From: Populus alba
Lineage: Eukaryota; Streptophyta; Magnoliopsida; Malpighiales; Salicaceae
Assembly (NCBI RefSeq): GCF_005239225.2
Contig: NC_133293.1
Span: 3,596,001-3,660,000, forward strand
Length of the DNA stretch: 64,000 bases
Reading direction: 5' to 3'
The notes under the pieces are model-generated. The model did not search any database, was not told the origin of the DNA, and saw only the letters and a program-made list of their open reading frames with translations. The position numbers and the translations under genes are program-made. Positions 54,430-64,000 of this stretch are shown here, piece after piece; position 1 is the stretch's first letter; each line of letters opens with the position of its first letter.

Positions 54430-55081
54430 GTTTACCTCATCACTAAAAAAATGTTGTAGGTTCTTCTTGCTTTTCACCCACATCCTTCATAATTCTTCTA
54501 AACCAAATAGCTTTTTCAGTACCTAAATCGATTGCAACATATTCAACTTCATAAATAATCCAGCCACTAATTGTTGCTTCTTCAAACACCGAGCAAAACT
54601 CCTTAACTAAGAGAAAAAGCATAGCCTGAAATACTTCTCATGTCTTCAACAAATCCATCCCAATCACTGTCACAAAACTAAGAAATTCAATCAAATTTGA
54701 TTTCATGCTCCATAATGTCTTGAATGTATCCAAGTACCTTTTTAGCATCTCCAAGATGAAAGTGACTTGGAGATTTCATGAACCTATAAAGTAAACTTGC
54801 TACAAACATTACATTTGGCCTTGTAGTTGTCACATACAATAAATTCCCAACCAAACTTCTATTAAAAATAGCATCCATTTTTTTTCCTCCATCATCTTTC
54901 ATTAACTTTTCATTCACTATCAAATGCACATCGACAAGTTTGCAGCCAAACATTCTGAGTATTTTTAGAATTCTTTCAACAAACTTCTTTTGACAAATCA
55001 AGACACCTATATCATCTTGTAAACCTCAATACTGAAAAAATGATGTAGCAGCCTCATATCATTCATCTCATATCTTCTCAT
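54430..55081 (-). pseudogene. Older copia fragment, 3' piece
   Basis: On the minus strand, C-terminal reverse transcriptase (55001-54687, NRSLVGNLLYVTTTRPNVMF) runs into a decayed RNase H (54690-54430, DSDWDGFVEDMRSISGYAF). The element is cut at 55081 by the intact copia, and its upstream half resumes at 59953. Confidence 0.75.
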
Positions 55082-55303
55082 AGAAAGAATAAGAGAATAT
55101 TGTAGAAGAATGGCTCAACCTTTAACAGTTGATTCTATGTATTTATAGCTATTATACAAAGCCCTGTAAATCTGCAATTAGTTATACATAGCATATCACT
55201 TGCCTACTTTATAGCCTAAACGTTAGCTAAGAAATATATTCAAAAGCCTTGATTGTAGCTATGCAATCTGTTACAATAGCTGTTGATATCTTGTATTGTA
55301 TCA
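55082..55303 (-). repeat. 3' LTR of the intact copia
   Basis: 222 bp. On the minus strand it starts TGATACAATACAAG, and its first three bases are the TGA stop of gag-pol. It differs from the 5' LTR near 55280 (C for T) and 55300 (A for G). Confidence 0.92.
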
Positions 55304-58300
55304 TGCCCCCGCAAGTTGATGGGGAGGATGCCACAACAACTTGTCATGAAAGAAACAAAATGTAGCCGAGGATAATCCTTTGGTAGAGATATCAGCAAGT
55401 TGATTCGTTGAGCGGACAAAGGAGACTTGAAGGAAACCATTTGAGACAAGTTCACGTATGAAATGATAAGAAAGCTCAACGTGTTTTGTGCGGGCATGAA
55501 AAATAGGATTGTGAGCCAATTGAGTAGCACCCATGTTGTCGGAGTAGAGAGTGCAAGGCAGGGAAGTGGGAAAACCAATGTCTCGAAGAACATAAGAAAT
55601 CCACAAGAGATCTGCAGAAGCATGAGTAAGAGCTTTGTATTTGGATTCGGTACTAGAGAGGGCAACTGTTAATTGTTTCTTGGCACTCCAGGAGATTAAA
55701 TGAGAGCCAAGAAAAACACAATGGCCCATGGTTGAGCGACGAGTATCAGGACATCCCGCCCAATCAGCATCGACAAAGCAGGATAAAGTGGGAGACGAGG
55801 TGGCAGAGTAGCAGATACCAGAACCAATTGTACCCTTCAGGTATCTTAAAATTCGTTTAGCAGCTTGGAGATGAGCATCACGTGGAGAGTGCATGAATTG
55901 GCAGACTTTTTGAACAGAATAAGATATATCTGGTCGTGTAAATGTGAGGTATTGTAGAGCTCCCACAAGACGACGATATTCATGAGGATCAGATAATAAA
56001 AGGCCATCAGACATGGAAAGTTTGCGTCTAGAGACGACAGGAGTAGATTGAGGCTTACAATCAAGCATGCTGGCAGACTTAAGTATAGACAGCAGATACT
56101 TAGTTTGCGTGAGTCGAAGATGAGTGGGAGCACGATGGACTTCAAGACCAAGGAAATAATGAAGGTCACCAAGATCTTTCATATGGAAGCGTTGAGAGAG
56201 CTTAGTGACAAAGTGATCAATAAGAGAATCTGCTGAACCCATAATAATAATATCATCGACGTATACAAGCAGCAGCACTGTACCAGTAGATGCATGATAC
56301 GTAAAAAGAGAATGATCAGCTTTGCTAGATTTAAAGCCAAGAGAAAGTAAGGCAGTACTAAAACTTTGGAACCACACACGCGGTGCTTGACGTAAACCAT
56401 AAATGGAGCGGTGAAGTTTGCAGACATGGTTAGGAAAAGAAGAGTGAATAAAACCAGGAGGTTGAGACATAAAAACCTCTTCAGTCAAATCACCATGCAG
56501 AAAAGCATTTTTAACGTCAAGCTGCCGAATACGCCATTGATGAGAGAGACCAATTGAGAGAAGAAGACGAACTGTTGTAGCTTTAGCAACTGGACTGAAA
56601 GTGTTTGTAAAATCAACACCCTGCTCTTGATTGAAGCCTTTAGCGACTAGACGCGCTTTATAGCGTTCAATGGACCCATCAGCACGCTCTTTGATTTTGT
56701 AAACCCAACAGCAGCCCACAACGTTCATAGAGGATGTACTAGGCACCAAGGACCATGTCTGATTATCAAGGAGCGCACGATACTCATCTGTCATTGCAGA
56801 TATCCAATGCGAATCAAGGCTGGCAGTTTTGAAAGATAAAGGTTCACGAGGGATGGAGGAGGTAAGTAGTGCAACATACTTTTGAGGCAGGGGATAGTTA
56901 CTGGCACAAAGAGCACGAGGCTTACTGATGCCAAACTTTGCACGAGTAATCATAGGATGGTAGTTGGAAATCAGCGGAGCTGGGGCAGATGCCGGCAATG
57001 CGATTGCAGACTGATCGAGTGGAGCACAAGTGGTGGAAGTAGTGAGTGGCAAACTAACAGTAGGTGAGGAATATTGAGTTGCAGGAGATGGAGGGTGTAC
57101 TCGTGTGGCCGTGGGGGATGCATCAGGATGATGAGTTGGTGGCGAGGAGTGACTGAGTAAGGCTGGTTCAAAGGCTACAGCCAAAGGTAGTCGTGGTGCA
57201 GTAATAGAAGAAGAGACATTAGTGGGAGTAGCAGAAGTCAGCCCATAGGGAAATTCATTTTCATTGAATACTACATGGCGAGAGATGAATATACGACTAG
57301 TGGAAGAGTCTAAGCAGCGATAACCTTTATGAATATTGTTATACCCAATGAAAACACGGCGACGTGTTTTAGGGGTAAGCTTGTCTTGACCATAGTCACC
57401 AAGAAAAGGGTAACAAGAACAACCAAAAGTGCGGAGTAAACTGTAGTCTGGACGAGTACCGAATAGAGCCTCATAAGGTGATCGTCTGGAAAGAACTGGA
57501 GTTGGCAGTCTATTAATTAGGAACACAGTAGTAGAGAAGGCTTCAAGCCAAAGATGGCGTGGTAATAATGCATGATGTAGAAGAGACAAACCAATCTCAC
57601 GAATATGACGATGCTTTCGTTCAGCGATACCGTTCTGTTGAGAAGTATGAGGGCAAGAAACCCGTAGAGAAATGCCATTGGTATCTAGAAATGAACGAAA
57701 AGCTCCTTCAACTAGTTCTTTAGCACCATCACACTGAAATAGTTTTAAACGATGATTAAATCGATTTTCACCCATGTTTTTAAAATTGGTGAAACAGGCA
57801 AGACTATCGGAGCGATGCTTCATAGGATAAAGCCAACAGTGTCTGCTATAATCATCAACAAAAATAATGTAATAACGATAGCCAGATGTAGTAACCGTAG
57901 GAGAAGGACCCCAAATATCACAATGAACCAATTCCAAGACATGAGTAGATATTCTGCTGGATAAATGAAATGGTAAATGTTTGCTTTTCCCAGCTTGACA
58001 AGCATCACAAAACATCATAGAAGAAAGTTTATCAGAATTACAAATTAATTTATCTGTAAGTAATTGTTGTAGAATTTGTGAACCAGGATGTCCAAGCCGG
58101 CGGTGCCATGTGGAACAGGAAGCAGCCTTAGCCGTGTGAGCAACAAAGATTGCATTATTGCAAGAAAATTTGCGAAGATAAGCTAAAAGTACATGAGCTG
58201 GAATTGGATAGAGATTGTCTTTAACTGGCCCCTTCAAAAGTATCACCCCGGTTGCCAAATCCTTTATAATATATCCCCATGGAAAACAAGCAAACACACA

Positions 58301-59683
58301 GTTGTTATCTTTTGTGAGTTTAGCGATGGAGACAAGATTTTCCTTTAATTGTGGAACCACTAGAATATCATTCAAAGAAAGTGAATTGTTGCCCAGATTG
58401 ATTGAAGAGTTACCAATATGTGAAATACGGAGAGAGTCACCATTACCAACATACACACCTGAAGAGCCATTGAAAGGAAGAGGCTGTTGCACTAAGTCAG
58501 CATGCGATGCCATATGATCCGTGGCTCCTGTATCTCCAAGCCAGAGAGGCGATACACAATCAGGAGAAGGCTCTGCTGGTGATGGAGAATCAGAGACATG
58601 AATACCAGCAAATGGAGTAGATAAATTGTCAGTGTTTGAATCAGGACGAATATAACGATAATTGCAATTGGATGCAGAATGACCCTCCTGTTTGCATATT
58701 TGACAGCGACCACGATAACGTGATCTGCCAAATTGAGAACGATTCCCAGCATTGTTTCCAGTATTGAATCGAGGTTTACCATGATACAAATTGTTACTGA
58801 AAGACTTGTTAGAGAAATCAGCAGGGGGTGGAGAGGGATGAGTAGGATACTGACCAAGTATGCTTGCAGACGAATTACCAAAATGCTGTGAAAAAGGACC
58901 TTGTTTTGGTCGATGTGGACGACGAAAATTACCATGATTAGTATTACGGAAGGATTGATGATGTTGTTCGGCAATCAAAGCATGATGTTCAAGTGAAGCC
59001 AATGGTGGAGTTGCACGTCCACGAATACGTTCAAGTTCTTGTTCATGAACAAGAAGTCGTGCACGAAGCTCTGTGAAGGAGATTGGAGTATGACGATTGG
59101 CTATGCCTTGAGCAAAGGGCTGATACTCTAGTGTATGAGGAAGACCACACAGGGTTCTTTTAACTAGTTCATTGTCTAGAATAGATTGATTGATAGCAGC
59201 AAGTTGATCAGCTATACCTTTAATTTTGGCAAGATAAGCTTTAATGGACAGATCATTTTTGTATGTATCAAGAAGAGTGTGATGCAAAATATCAACACGA
59301 GATAGAGTCTGTTGATGAAAGAGAGTTTCAAGAGTGTCCCAAACATCTTTGGTGACATTTTTACCTAGGACCTCCGCGCAAGCGGTTGAAGACAGCGTAT
59401 TCTTAATGCCTCCTACAACAAGCTGATCTATCTTGAACCAGCGAGCATATTCTGGATTTGGAGAGGAAGTGCCATCAATAAGGATGGTCTTTGAAGGAGG
59501 CGGGTCAATGCCATCAATATGACCATAGAGGTCATTGCAGATGAGGAGAGGAGTGATTTGGTCACGCCAAAGCAAATAGTTATCAGCATTGAGATGAGTA
59601 GAAAAGTTGTTTGTTAACGCAGCAAGAGAGATAGGAAGACTGGAGGAGACAAGAGAGACAAAGGAAGAAGATGTAGGAGTCAT
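55301..59683 (-). CDS. Copia gag-pol polyprotein, 1460 residues, intact
   Basis: One ORF encodes the whole polyprotein. UBN2-type gag about 25-250; CCHC zinc knuckle CQICKQEGHSASNC at 327-340; aspartic protease with WLGDTGATDH (DTG 384-386). The pre-integrase and integrase part holds WHRRLGHPGS, then the acidic triad in HCDIWGPS, FQCDGAKE and QQNGIAERKHRH. Reverse transcriptase has LLVYVDDIII; RNase H has CFVDADWAG, SSTESKYKAL and YSDNMGA. All catalytic residues I looked for are present. The ATG at 59681-59683 lies about 30 bp after the primer site, and the stop is the first codon of the 3' LTR. It should assemble virus-like particles in the cytoplasm and insert cDNA in the nucleus. Whether it is expressed cannot be read from the sequence. 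Confidence 0.95.
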   Translation of the reverse strand: MTPTSSSFVSLVSSSLPISLAALTNNFSTHLNADNYLLWRDQITPLLICNDLYGHIDGIDPPPSKTILIDGTSSPNPEYARWFKIDQLVVGGIKNTLSSTACAEVLGKNVTKDVWDTLETLFHQQTLSRVDILHHTLLDTYKNDLSIKAYLAKIKGIADQLAAINQSILDNELVKRTLCGLPHTLEYQPFAQGIANRHTPISFTELRARLLVHEQELERIRGRATPPLASLEHHALIAEQHHQSFRNTNHGNFRRPHRPKQGPFSQHFGNSSASILGQYPTHPSPPPADFSNKSFSNNLYHGKPRFNTGNNAGNRSQFGRSRYRGRCQICKQEGHSASNCNYRYIRPDSNTDNLSTPFAGIHVSDSPSPAEPSPDCVSPLWLGDTGATDHMASHADLVQQPLPFNGSSGVYVGNGDSLRISHIGNSSINLGNNSLSLNDILVVPQLKENLVSIAKLTKDNNCVFACFPWGYIIKDLATGVILLKGPVKDNLYPIPAHVLLAYLRKFSCNNAIFVAHTAKAASCSTWHRRLGHPGSQILQQLLTDKLICNSDKLSSMMFCDACQAGKSKHLPFHLSSRISTHVLELVHCDIWGPSPTVTTSGYRYYIIFVDDYSRHCWLYPMKHRSDSLACFTNFKNMGENRFNHRLKLFQCDGAKELVEGAFRSFLDTNGISLRVSCPHTSQQNGIAERKHRHIREIGLSLLHHALLPRHLWLEAFSTTVFLINRLPTPVLSRRSPYEALFGTRPDYSLLRTFGCSCYPFLGDYGQDKLTPKTRRRVFIGYNNIHKGYRCLDSSTSRIFISRHVVFNENEFPYGLTSATPTNVSSSITAPRLPLAVAFEPALLSHSSPPTHHPDASPTATRVHPPSPATQYSSPTVSLPLTTSTTCAPLDQSAIALPASAPAPLISNYHPMITRAKFGISKPRALCASNYPLPQKYVALLTSSIPREPLSFKTASLDSHWISAMTDEYRALLDNQTWSLVPSTSSMNVVGCCWVYKIKERADGSIERYKARLVAKGFNQEQGVDFTNTFSPVAKATTVRLLLSIGLSHQWRIRQLDVKNAFLHGDLTEEVFMSQPPGFIHSSFPNHVCKLHRSIYGLRQAPRVWFQSFSTALLSLGFKSSKADHSLFTYHASTGTVLLLVYVDDIIIMGSADSLIDHFVTKLSQRFHMKDLGDLHYFLGLEVHRAPTHLRLTQTKYLLSILKSASMLDCKPQSTPVVSRRKLSMSDGLLLSDPHEYRRLVGALQYLTFTRPDISYSVQKVCQFMHSPRDAHLQAAKRILRYLKGTIGSGICYSATSSPTLSCFVDADWAGCPDTRRSTMGHCVFLGSHLISWSAKKQLTVALSSTESKYKALTHASADLLWISYVLRDIGFPTSLPCTLYSDNMGATQLAHNPIFHARTKHVELSYHFIRELVSNGFLQVSFVRSTNQLADISTKGLSSATFCFFHDKLLWHPPHQLAGA

Positions 59684-59713
59684 TGTTTGAGAAGAGAATT
59701 TGAATACACAGCC

Positions 59714-59725
59714 GCTCTGATACCA
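59714..59725 (-). promoter_or_regulatory. Primer binding site of the intact copia
   Basis: Minus strand TGGTATCAGAGC, complementary to initiator tRNA-Met, immediately after the 5' LTR. Confidence 0.88.
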
Positions 59726-59947
59726 AGAAAGAATAAGAGAATATTGTAGAAGAATGGCTCAACCTTTAACAGTTGATTCTATGTATTTATAGCTATTATA
59801 CAAAGCCCTGTAAATCTGCAATTAGTTATACATAGCATATCACTTGCCTACTTTATAGCCTAAACGTTAGCTAAGAAATATATTCAAAAGCCTTGATTGT
59901 AGCTATGCAATCTGTTACAATAGTTGTTGATATCTTGTATTGTGTCA
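59726..59947 (-). repeat. 5' LTR of the intact copia, with TATA box
   Basis: 222 bp. TATAAATA on the minus strand at 59791-59784 is the likely core promoter, leaving about 60 bp of transcribed leader inside the LTR. Confidence 0.9.
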
Positions 59948-59952
59948 CTCAT

Positions 59953-60440
59953 CATTTCTTTTTTAAAGTCTTCAATCCATCTTCCATTACTCCTTATTAT
60001 CGCTAAATCATCAACATATAATGCAACAATAAGAACATCATTCTCTCCTTGTTTCTCTTCACATACAAAGTAGGCTAACTTTTGCTTCTCTCAAACTCAT
60101 GTTGAATGAAGTAATTGTCAATTTGGTTGTACCAAGTTCTTAGAGCTTGTTTCAACCCATATAATGCCTTCTTCAGCAAACACACCTTATCATCTTTTCC
60201 ACTAACAACAGAATCTTATGGTTGCTCTATATAGACTTCTTACTTCAACTTGCTATCTAAAAATGCTAACTTTATATCAAGTTGGTATAACAACTAGCCC
60301 TTATGAGAAATAATTGAAGAGATTGCTCTAACAGTATCAAAACAAGCTACCAAAGAAAAAACTTCATTGAAATCAATTCAGAGAATTGAGAATAACCAAT
60401 AGCTACCTTGAAAATAACCTTACAAGCTATTGGTGCAACC
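59953..60440 (-). pseudogene. Older copia fragment, 5' piece
   Basis: Decayed reverse transcriptase on the minus strand. Recognisable pieces include the region before YVDD and LKQALRTWYNQIDNYF (about 60165-60115). It continues into 55081-54430 across the intact copia. Cut off at about 60440 by the next element. Confidence 0.7.
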
Positions 60441-63400
60441 ATATTATTCGATAGTTTTACTCATATTTACCTAGTATTTGGTCTATGTTTTATATATAAA
60501 ATGCTTTAATATTCTTTTTTTTTTTTTATGTTTTGAAGGCACTTTTGGATATAAGATGCAAAAAGAAGTAAATTGAAGATAGTTGGCATATTTGACCTCC
60601 GATCGATGTTTTGTGTAGAGCTTAACCTCTAGATGTCGAAACAAAGTGATTCTAGTTAAATTAAAAAGCTAACATCCATATCTTTCTATATGTATATGGA
60701 AATAAAAATGAAAAGAGAAATAGCATGAAAATATATTTGTTTTCCTATGATTGTTTATTTTAATTGCTAAAGCGGACTTTAAGTTATTATTATGAACAAT
60801 ATAATGCTAAATTTGATATAAGTTATATGCCATATCAACTGGTATCAGATCAGGTTGGCTTTTTTTATGGATAAAGATGGTAGGAACTCACTCCACGATG
60901 GAGGAATGAAGGCTTTCTTGGAACTGTGTAGGCTTATAAGCAAAAACTAGATGATTTGGAATAAAAGTTTAATTATTTGGAGTAAACCATAGAAAATCTA
61001 GCTCGGCTAATGGGTAACACAAACATGAATCATGAAGTGAAGAGAACATTGCTTGGAGAGTTACCTTGAGGTAGCCAAATCCCAAACTTATTCCTGAAGA
61101 TTCACTTAGACAACCATTTATCCATGTGGAAGTTTTTAGTGGAGACGAATTTGATAGGGGTGATAGAGCCTTAACATTCTAAGATAAACCACTACAATAA
61201 ACACATGATTTTGCATTAAAATAGAAATCCCAACATTCAATGAAGATCTGGATATAGAAGAATTCCTTGATTGAATCAGTGAATATGATAGGGTTTGTTG
61301 TTACCCATTTTTCGGTTCCCAAACAAAAAATGAGAAAATACAAAAAAAGAAATATATTCAGAAGAAATCAAAAAATAATGGAAGCAAGAAAAGGATGTTG
61401 GAATGCCGAAGAAAGGTCAGAATTGGTTGAGAAATATAAGAACTGAAATTTGACGTTATATTTTTAACTAATAAGAGCCTTATTGACAAAGAAAATTCAA
61501 GTTGAGGAGGAAAAGTCCAAAATCAAATGTTTATGGACTCAATTAAATTTTATCTAAGGTTTAATTGAATTTATGGAGGGTTGGATTGTAAGAAAAATTG
61601 ATTTTTAAGTCAATTTAGGCTTTTATTGGAATAAATTAAAGTTCTGGGGTCCAATTATAATTTTTAAAAGTTGATTCGGTCAAATCAGGGTTTAATTACA
61701 TAATTATTGAAGTTTGATGGCCAATTAGGGACTTAATTGAAATAATCCAAACCAAGGACCAAACCAGAAAAGGCGCTAAAATCAAGGGATTCAATTACAA
61801 TTTATCTGGGAGGCTTGATTACAAACAAATACAAAACTCCAATGACCAAATTGAAAATAAACATTTTGAATAGGAAAATGGTGTTGTAGGCTTTATTCAT
61901 TCTCTTCTTCAGGAGCCGTTTCAATAGATAGAGGAATTGATTCAGCAATAAAAGTCGCAGATTTGCTTCAGTTATGGGGAGCATTTCACAGCTAAATGCA
62001 AGCCGGCCGTTACTATATTCATGCAATAAACACATGCATCCTCTGGCTATAAAAGCCAGAGGAGAGACTGAGCAGAAGGCAGAAGGACCCAGGGGGAAAC
62101 GTGATAAAAATAGAGAGCAGACAGAGGGGGGAAGAGGAGAAAAAAAAAAGAGAAAGAGGGGGAGAAGGACCCGATGAAAAGAAAATAGTAAAGGGGGAAC
62201 GTAAGGAAGAGGAAAAAAAAATAAGATAGAGAGGGAGGGAGAGTGATGAAGAAAAAAAAAAGGGGGCTCACGCCTCTACACAGAGAGGAGAAGAGTCATT
62301 GTTGCCTCCCACAGCAACTCCACCAGCCATCAACCTCCACCGTGGCACACACGACAACAGCATCGTGAGAGACCGAAGAAGAAAATAGAAACAGTGGAGA
62401 ACAGGGCAGGAGAAAAAGATGCAGAGAAGAAGAAGAAGAAGAAAGGCCGACCACAATCCAAGCCATTCTCCGGTTAGTAAACACCAGCAGCACTGCCTTT
62501 AGAGCCATCACAGCACACATGGCAACAGCACCATGAGAAACAGAAGAAGAAAACAGAAACAGAGGAGAACAGAGCAGAAGAAAAAAAACATAAAGGAGAA
62601 GAAGAATAAAGGCCGACCACCGTCCAAGCCATTCTCCAGTCAGCAACAGCCAGCAACACTGCCTGTAGAGCCACCGTAGGTCAGCCCTCTTCCCCTTCCT
62701 TTTCTTCTTCTTCTTCTTCTTCTTTTTCTTCTTCACACCGGTTTCCACCATTCGGCTAAGGAACAGTGGAGAGCCATTGTTCATGGATAGGCCAATTCTG
62801 GCCCAGCCAGCATAATTAGGCCGGGCCGGCCCACCTCAAAATAGTGGAGCTAAGTCCGGCCCAATCCAAAAAATTCAAAATTTTTGTGATTTTCTTGTAT
62901 ATGTTTTATTGCATTATGATCAATATTTGTTTGTATTTTTATACTGTAAGGATACAAATATGGTATTAAAATACCCGATTTTCATCAAGACATTAAAAAA
63001 AAATATACTTTATTTTCATGCATACAGCCAAGTCTTTAAAAAAAATCACATTGTATTTGAATACAACAAAGAAAATTTCAAAAAAATATGTATTAGCATG
63101 CATTTTGGCTTTAATAACCAGTTTATTAAAGCCACGATAACTAGGCCAATATTTCAAAAAATTCCAAAAAAAATTTTGTTTTCTTTTAATATCTGGAGTT
63201 ACGACCTTATACATAAGATGTATTCAAGATATTAAATTCTTTTGTTGACGTCAGAACAGTTAGGTTTTTACCCGATAAGATAAAAATCTCCTTACCAATG
63301 AGAACTTTTCTTAAACCATAGACGGACCAACAACTAAAAAAGCACGACAAGACCTTGGATTTTATCAGACAATAAAACAATACAGCTTACCTTAGGTAAG

Positions 63401-64000
63401 ACGTATTTGGGGTGCTAATACCTTCCCTTTACGCAACCAGTCCCCGTATCCAATCTTTGAGACCAGTTAGGGTTCCTAGTGACCAAAATATTAGGTGGCG
63501 ACTCCCATTCTAATTTTTACATTAAAGATAGAATTCCTTGTCTCCACACATTTGCCATATTTTTAGATAATACCAAATTTAAGGGTGGATGTTTTCGCCA
63601 CGACGCCGCACACGTGCAACAGGGTTAAAGAGTACTCAAGTTTTTAAAGATAGAAAAAAGGTGAAACTAGTTGCATATAACTTGATAGGTGGAGCTTTTT
63701 CCTGGTGGAAACATTAGATAGATACACGGTTAAGAGAAGAGAGACAACATATTACATCATAGATATATATGAGGCAATTGTTGTATGAGAGATTCCTTAT
63801 AACTATGAGCATTATTTGTTTCAATGATACTAGGATTATTCACAAGGTAATAAATTTGCCAGTGAGTACACCGCTGAATTTCAAAAGCTAACAGACAGAG
63901 AATCAGTAGGTTGTAGGGTTTATAAGAAGGTTAAAACCAACAATGTAACATAAGATTGGAGTACAATTGTTGTTTACTCTCTCAAAGGCAATAAATATAG
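60440..64000 (+). mobile_element. Decayed Ty3/gypsy element (chromovirus-type gag), running off the window
   Basis: A probable LTR (about 60440-60837; start uncertain) is followed by a primer site TGGTATCAGATC (60840-60851) of the tRNA-Met type. Gag remnants lie at 60870-61295 and 63622-64000. The gag pieces match the usual order: an acidic FNEDLDIEEFL region left of the insertion and KVKLVAYNLIGGAFSWW (about 63658-63710) right of it. Stops and shifts are frequent. A Tat-family solo LTR splits gag at 61296-63621. The right end and pol lie beyond the window. Confidence 0.65.
61296..63621 (+). mobile_element. Solo LTR of the Tat family inside a gypsy gag
   Basis: 2,326 bp, begins TGTTGTTACCCATTTTTCGG and ends GTGCAACA. 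Flanked by the duplication GGGTT (61291-61295 and 63622-63626). Aligns in order with the Tat LTRs at 18693 and 26235, including the GA-rich leader (62080-62260), GGCC-rich block (62800-62860), AT-rich block and the CAGCTTACCTTAGG block near 63385. It includes a (TTC)n microsatellite at 62700-62735. Open frames inside the leader are low-complexity and not genes. Confidence 0.88.

Larger units (their letters stand above)
51450..54697. repeat. Tandem triplication of a 1.24-kb unit
   Basis: Units start at ATTGTAATGATTTTAAAGCC: 51450-52691, 52692-53934 and 53935-54697 (partial), with periods of about 1,241 and 1,243 bp and few differences between units. Each full unit has a first part of about 750 bp, holding unassigned sequence plus a decayed copia RNase H stretch on the minus strand. 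A second part of about 490 bp holds the 3' end of a different copia element. The third unit ends where it joins the older copia fragment at 54697, which continues its RNase H frame. The array therefore seems to have grown leftward from that fragment. Confidence 0.85.
55082..59947 (-). mobile_element. Structurally complete Ty1/copia retrotransposon
   Basis: 4,866 bp with 222-bp LTRs (55082-55303 and 59726-59947) flanked by the duplication CTCAT (55077-55081 and 59948-59952). On the minus strand it has a primer site for initiator tRNA-Met, a single uninterrupted gag-pol ORF and a polypurine tract (ACTTGCGGGGGCA). The two LTRs differ at two positions by eye (about 0.9 percent). All parts needed for autonomy are visible. 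It is inserted in an older copia fragment whose halves lie at 54430-55081 and 59953-60440. Confidence 0.95.

Noticed and set aside
1..64000. tRNA, rRNA or microRNA genes
   Set aside because: I found no convincing cloverleaf or rRNA sequence by eye; TGGTATCAGAGC-type matches are primer binding sites of retroelements, not tRNA genes.

Overview
The window is nuclear DNA of a flowering plant. The AT-rich noncoding sequence, spliced genes, S-domain receptor kinase and several classes of plant transposon all say so. The receptor kinase and repeat families resemble those of a woody eudicot such as Populus, but that is inference from recalled similarity, not from a search. Only one ordinary host gene is present. 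Almost everything else is transposons, many inserted inside one another, plus one old integrated pararetrovirus.

Layout. 133-9376: a nearly complete CACTA (En/Spm) DNA transposon with a broken TNP2-type transposase and an apparently intact second gene. 10215-13994 (minus): a seven-exon G-type lectin S-receptor-like kinase with an in-frame gap in the kinase domain. 14227-14553: a truncated tandem copy of its first exon. About 15170-18692 and 28896-32340 (minus): the two halves of an endogenous caulimovirid (florendovirus-like), split by a recent Tat/Ogre-type Ty3/gypsy retrotransposon at 18693-28895. That retrotransposon has 2.66-kb LTRs, a gag remnant, no pol, and long arrays of hairpin-forming repeats. 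33988-47030 (minus): a heavily decayed second CACTA element, interrupted by a solo LTR of the same Tat family (37131-44984), which is itself interrupted by an old Ty1/copia element (39289-44378). 47149-54697: a rearranged region of duplicated and triplicated segments made partly of copia and LINE pieces. 55082-59947 (minus): a structurally complete Ty1/copia element with one 1460-residue gag-pol ORF, inserted into an older copia fragment. 60440-64000: a decayed gypsy element whose gag is split by a third Tat-family LTR (61296-63621).

The nesting gives relative ages. Target-site duplications (TSDs) were read directly for the CACTA-1 element (TTT), the Tat element (AACTT), both solo LTRs (CACAT, GGGTT), the LINE (AAGTGTTAGTAT, 12 bp) and the intact copia (CTCAT). 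The Tat element looks youngest: its two LTRs differ only in homopolymer lengths. The intact copia LTRs differ at two sites in 222 bp; the old copia LTRs differ by several percent. The virus copy reads as one continuous frame with seven stop codons and no frameshift, so it decayed by point mutation and is not functional.

The least explained feature is the hairpin array in the Tat element (24487-24908): stems of three different sequences, mostly perfectly paired, around a nearly constant 9-nt loop.
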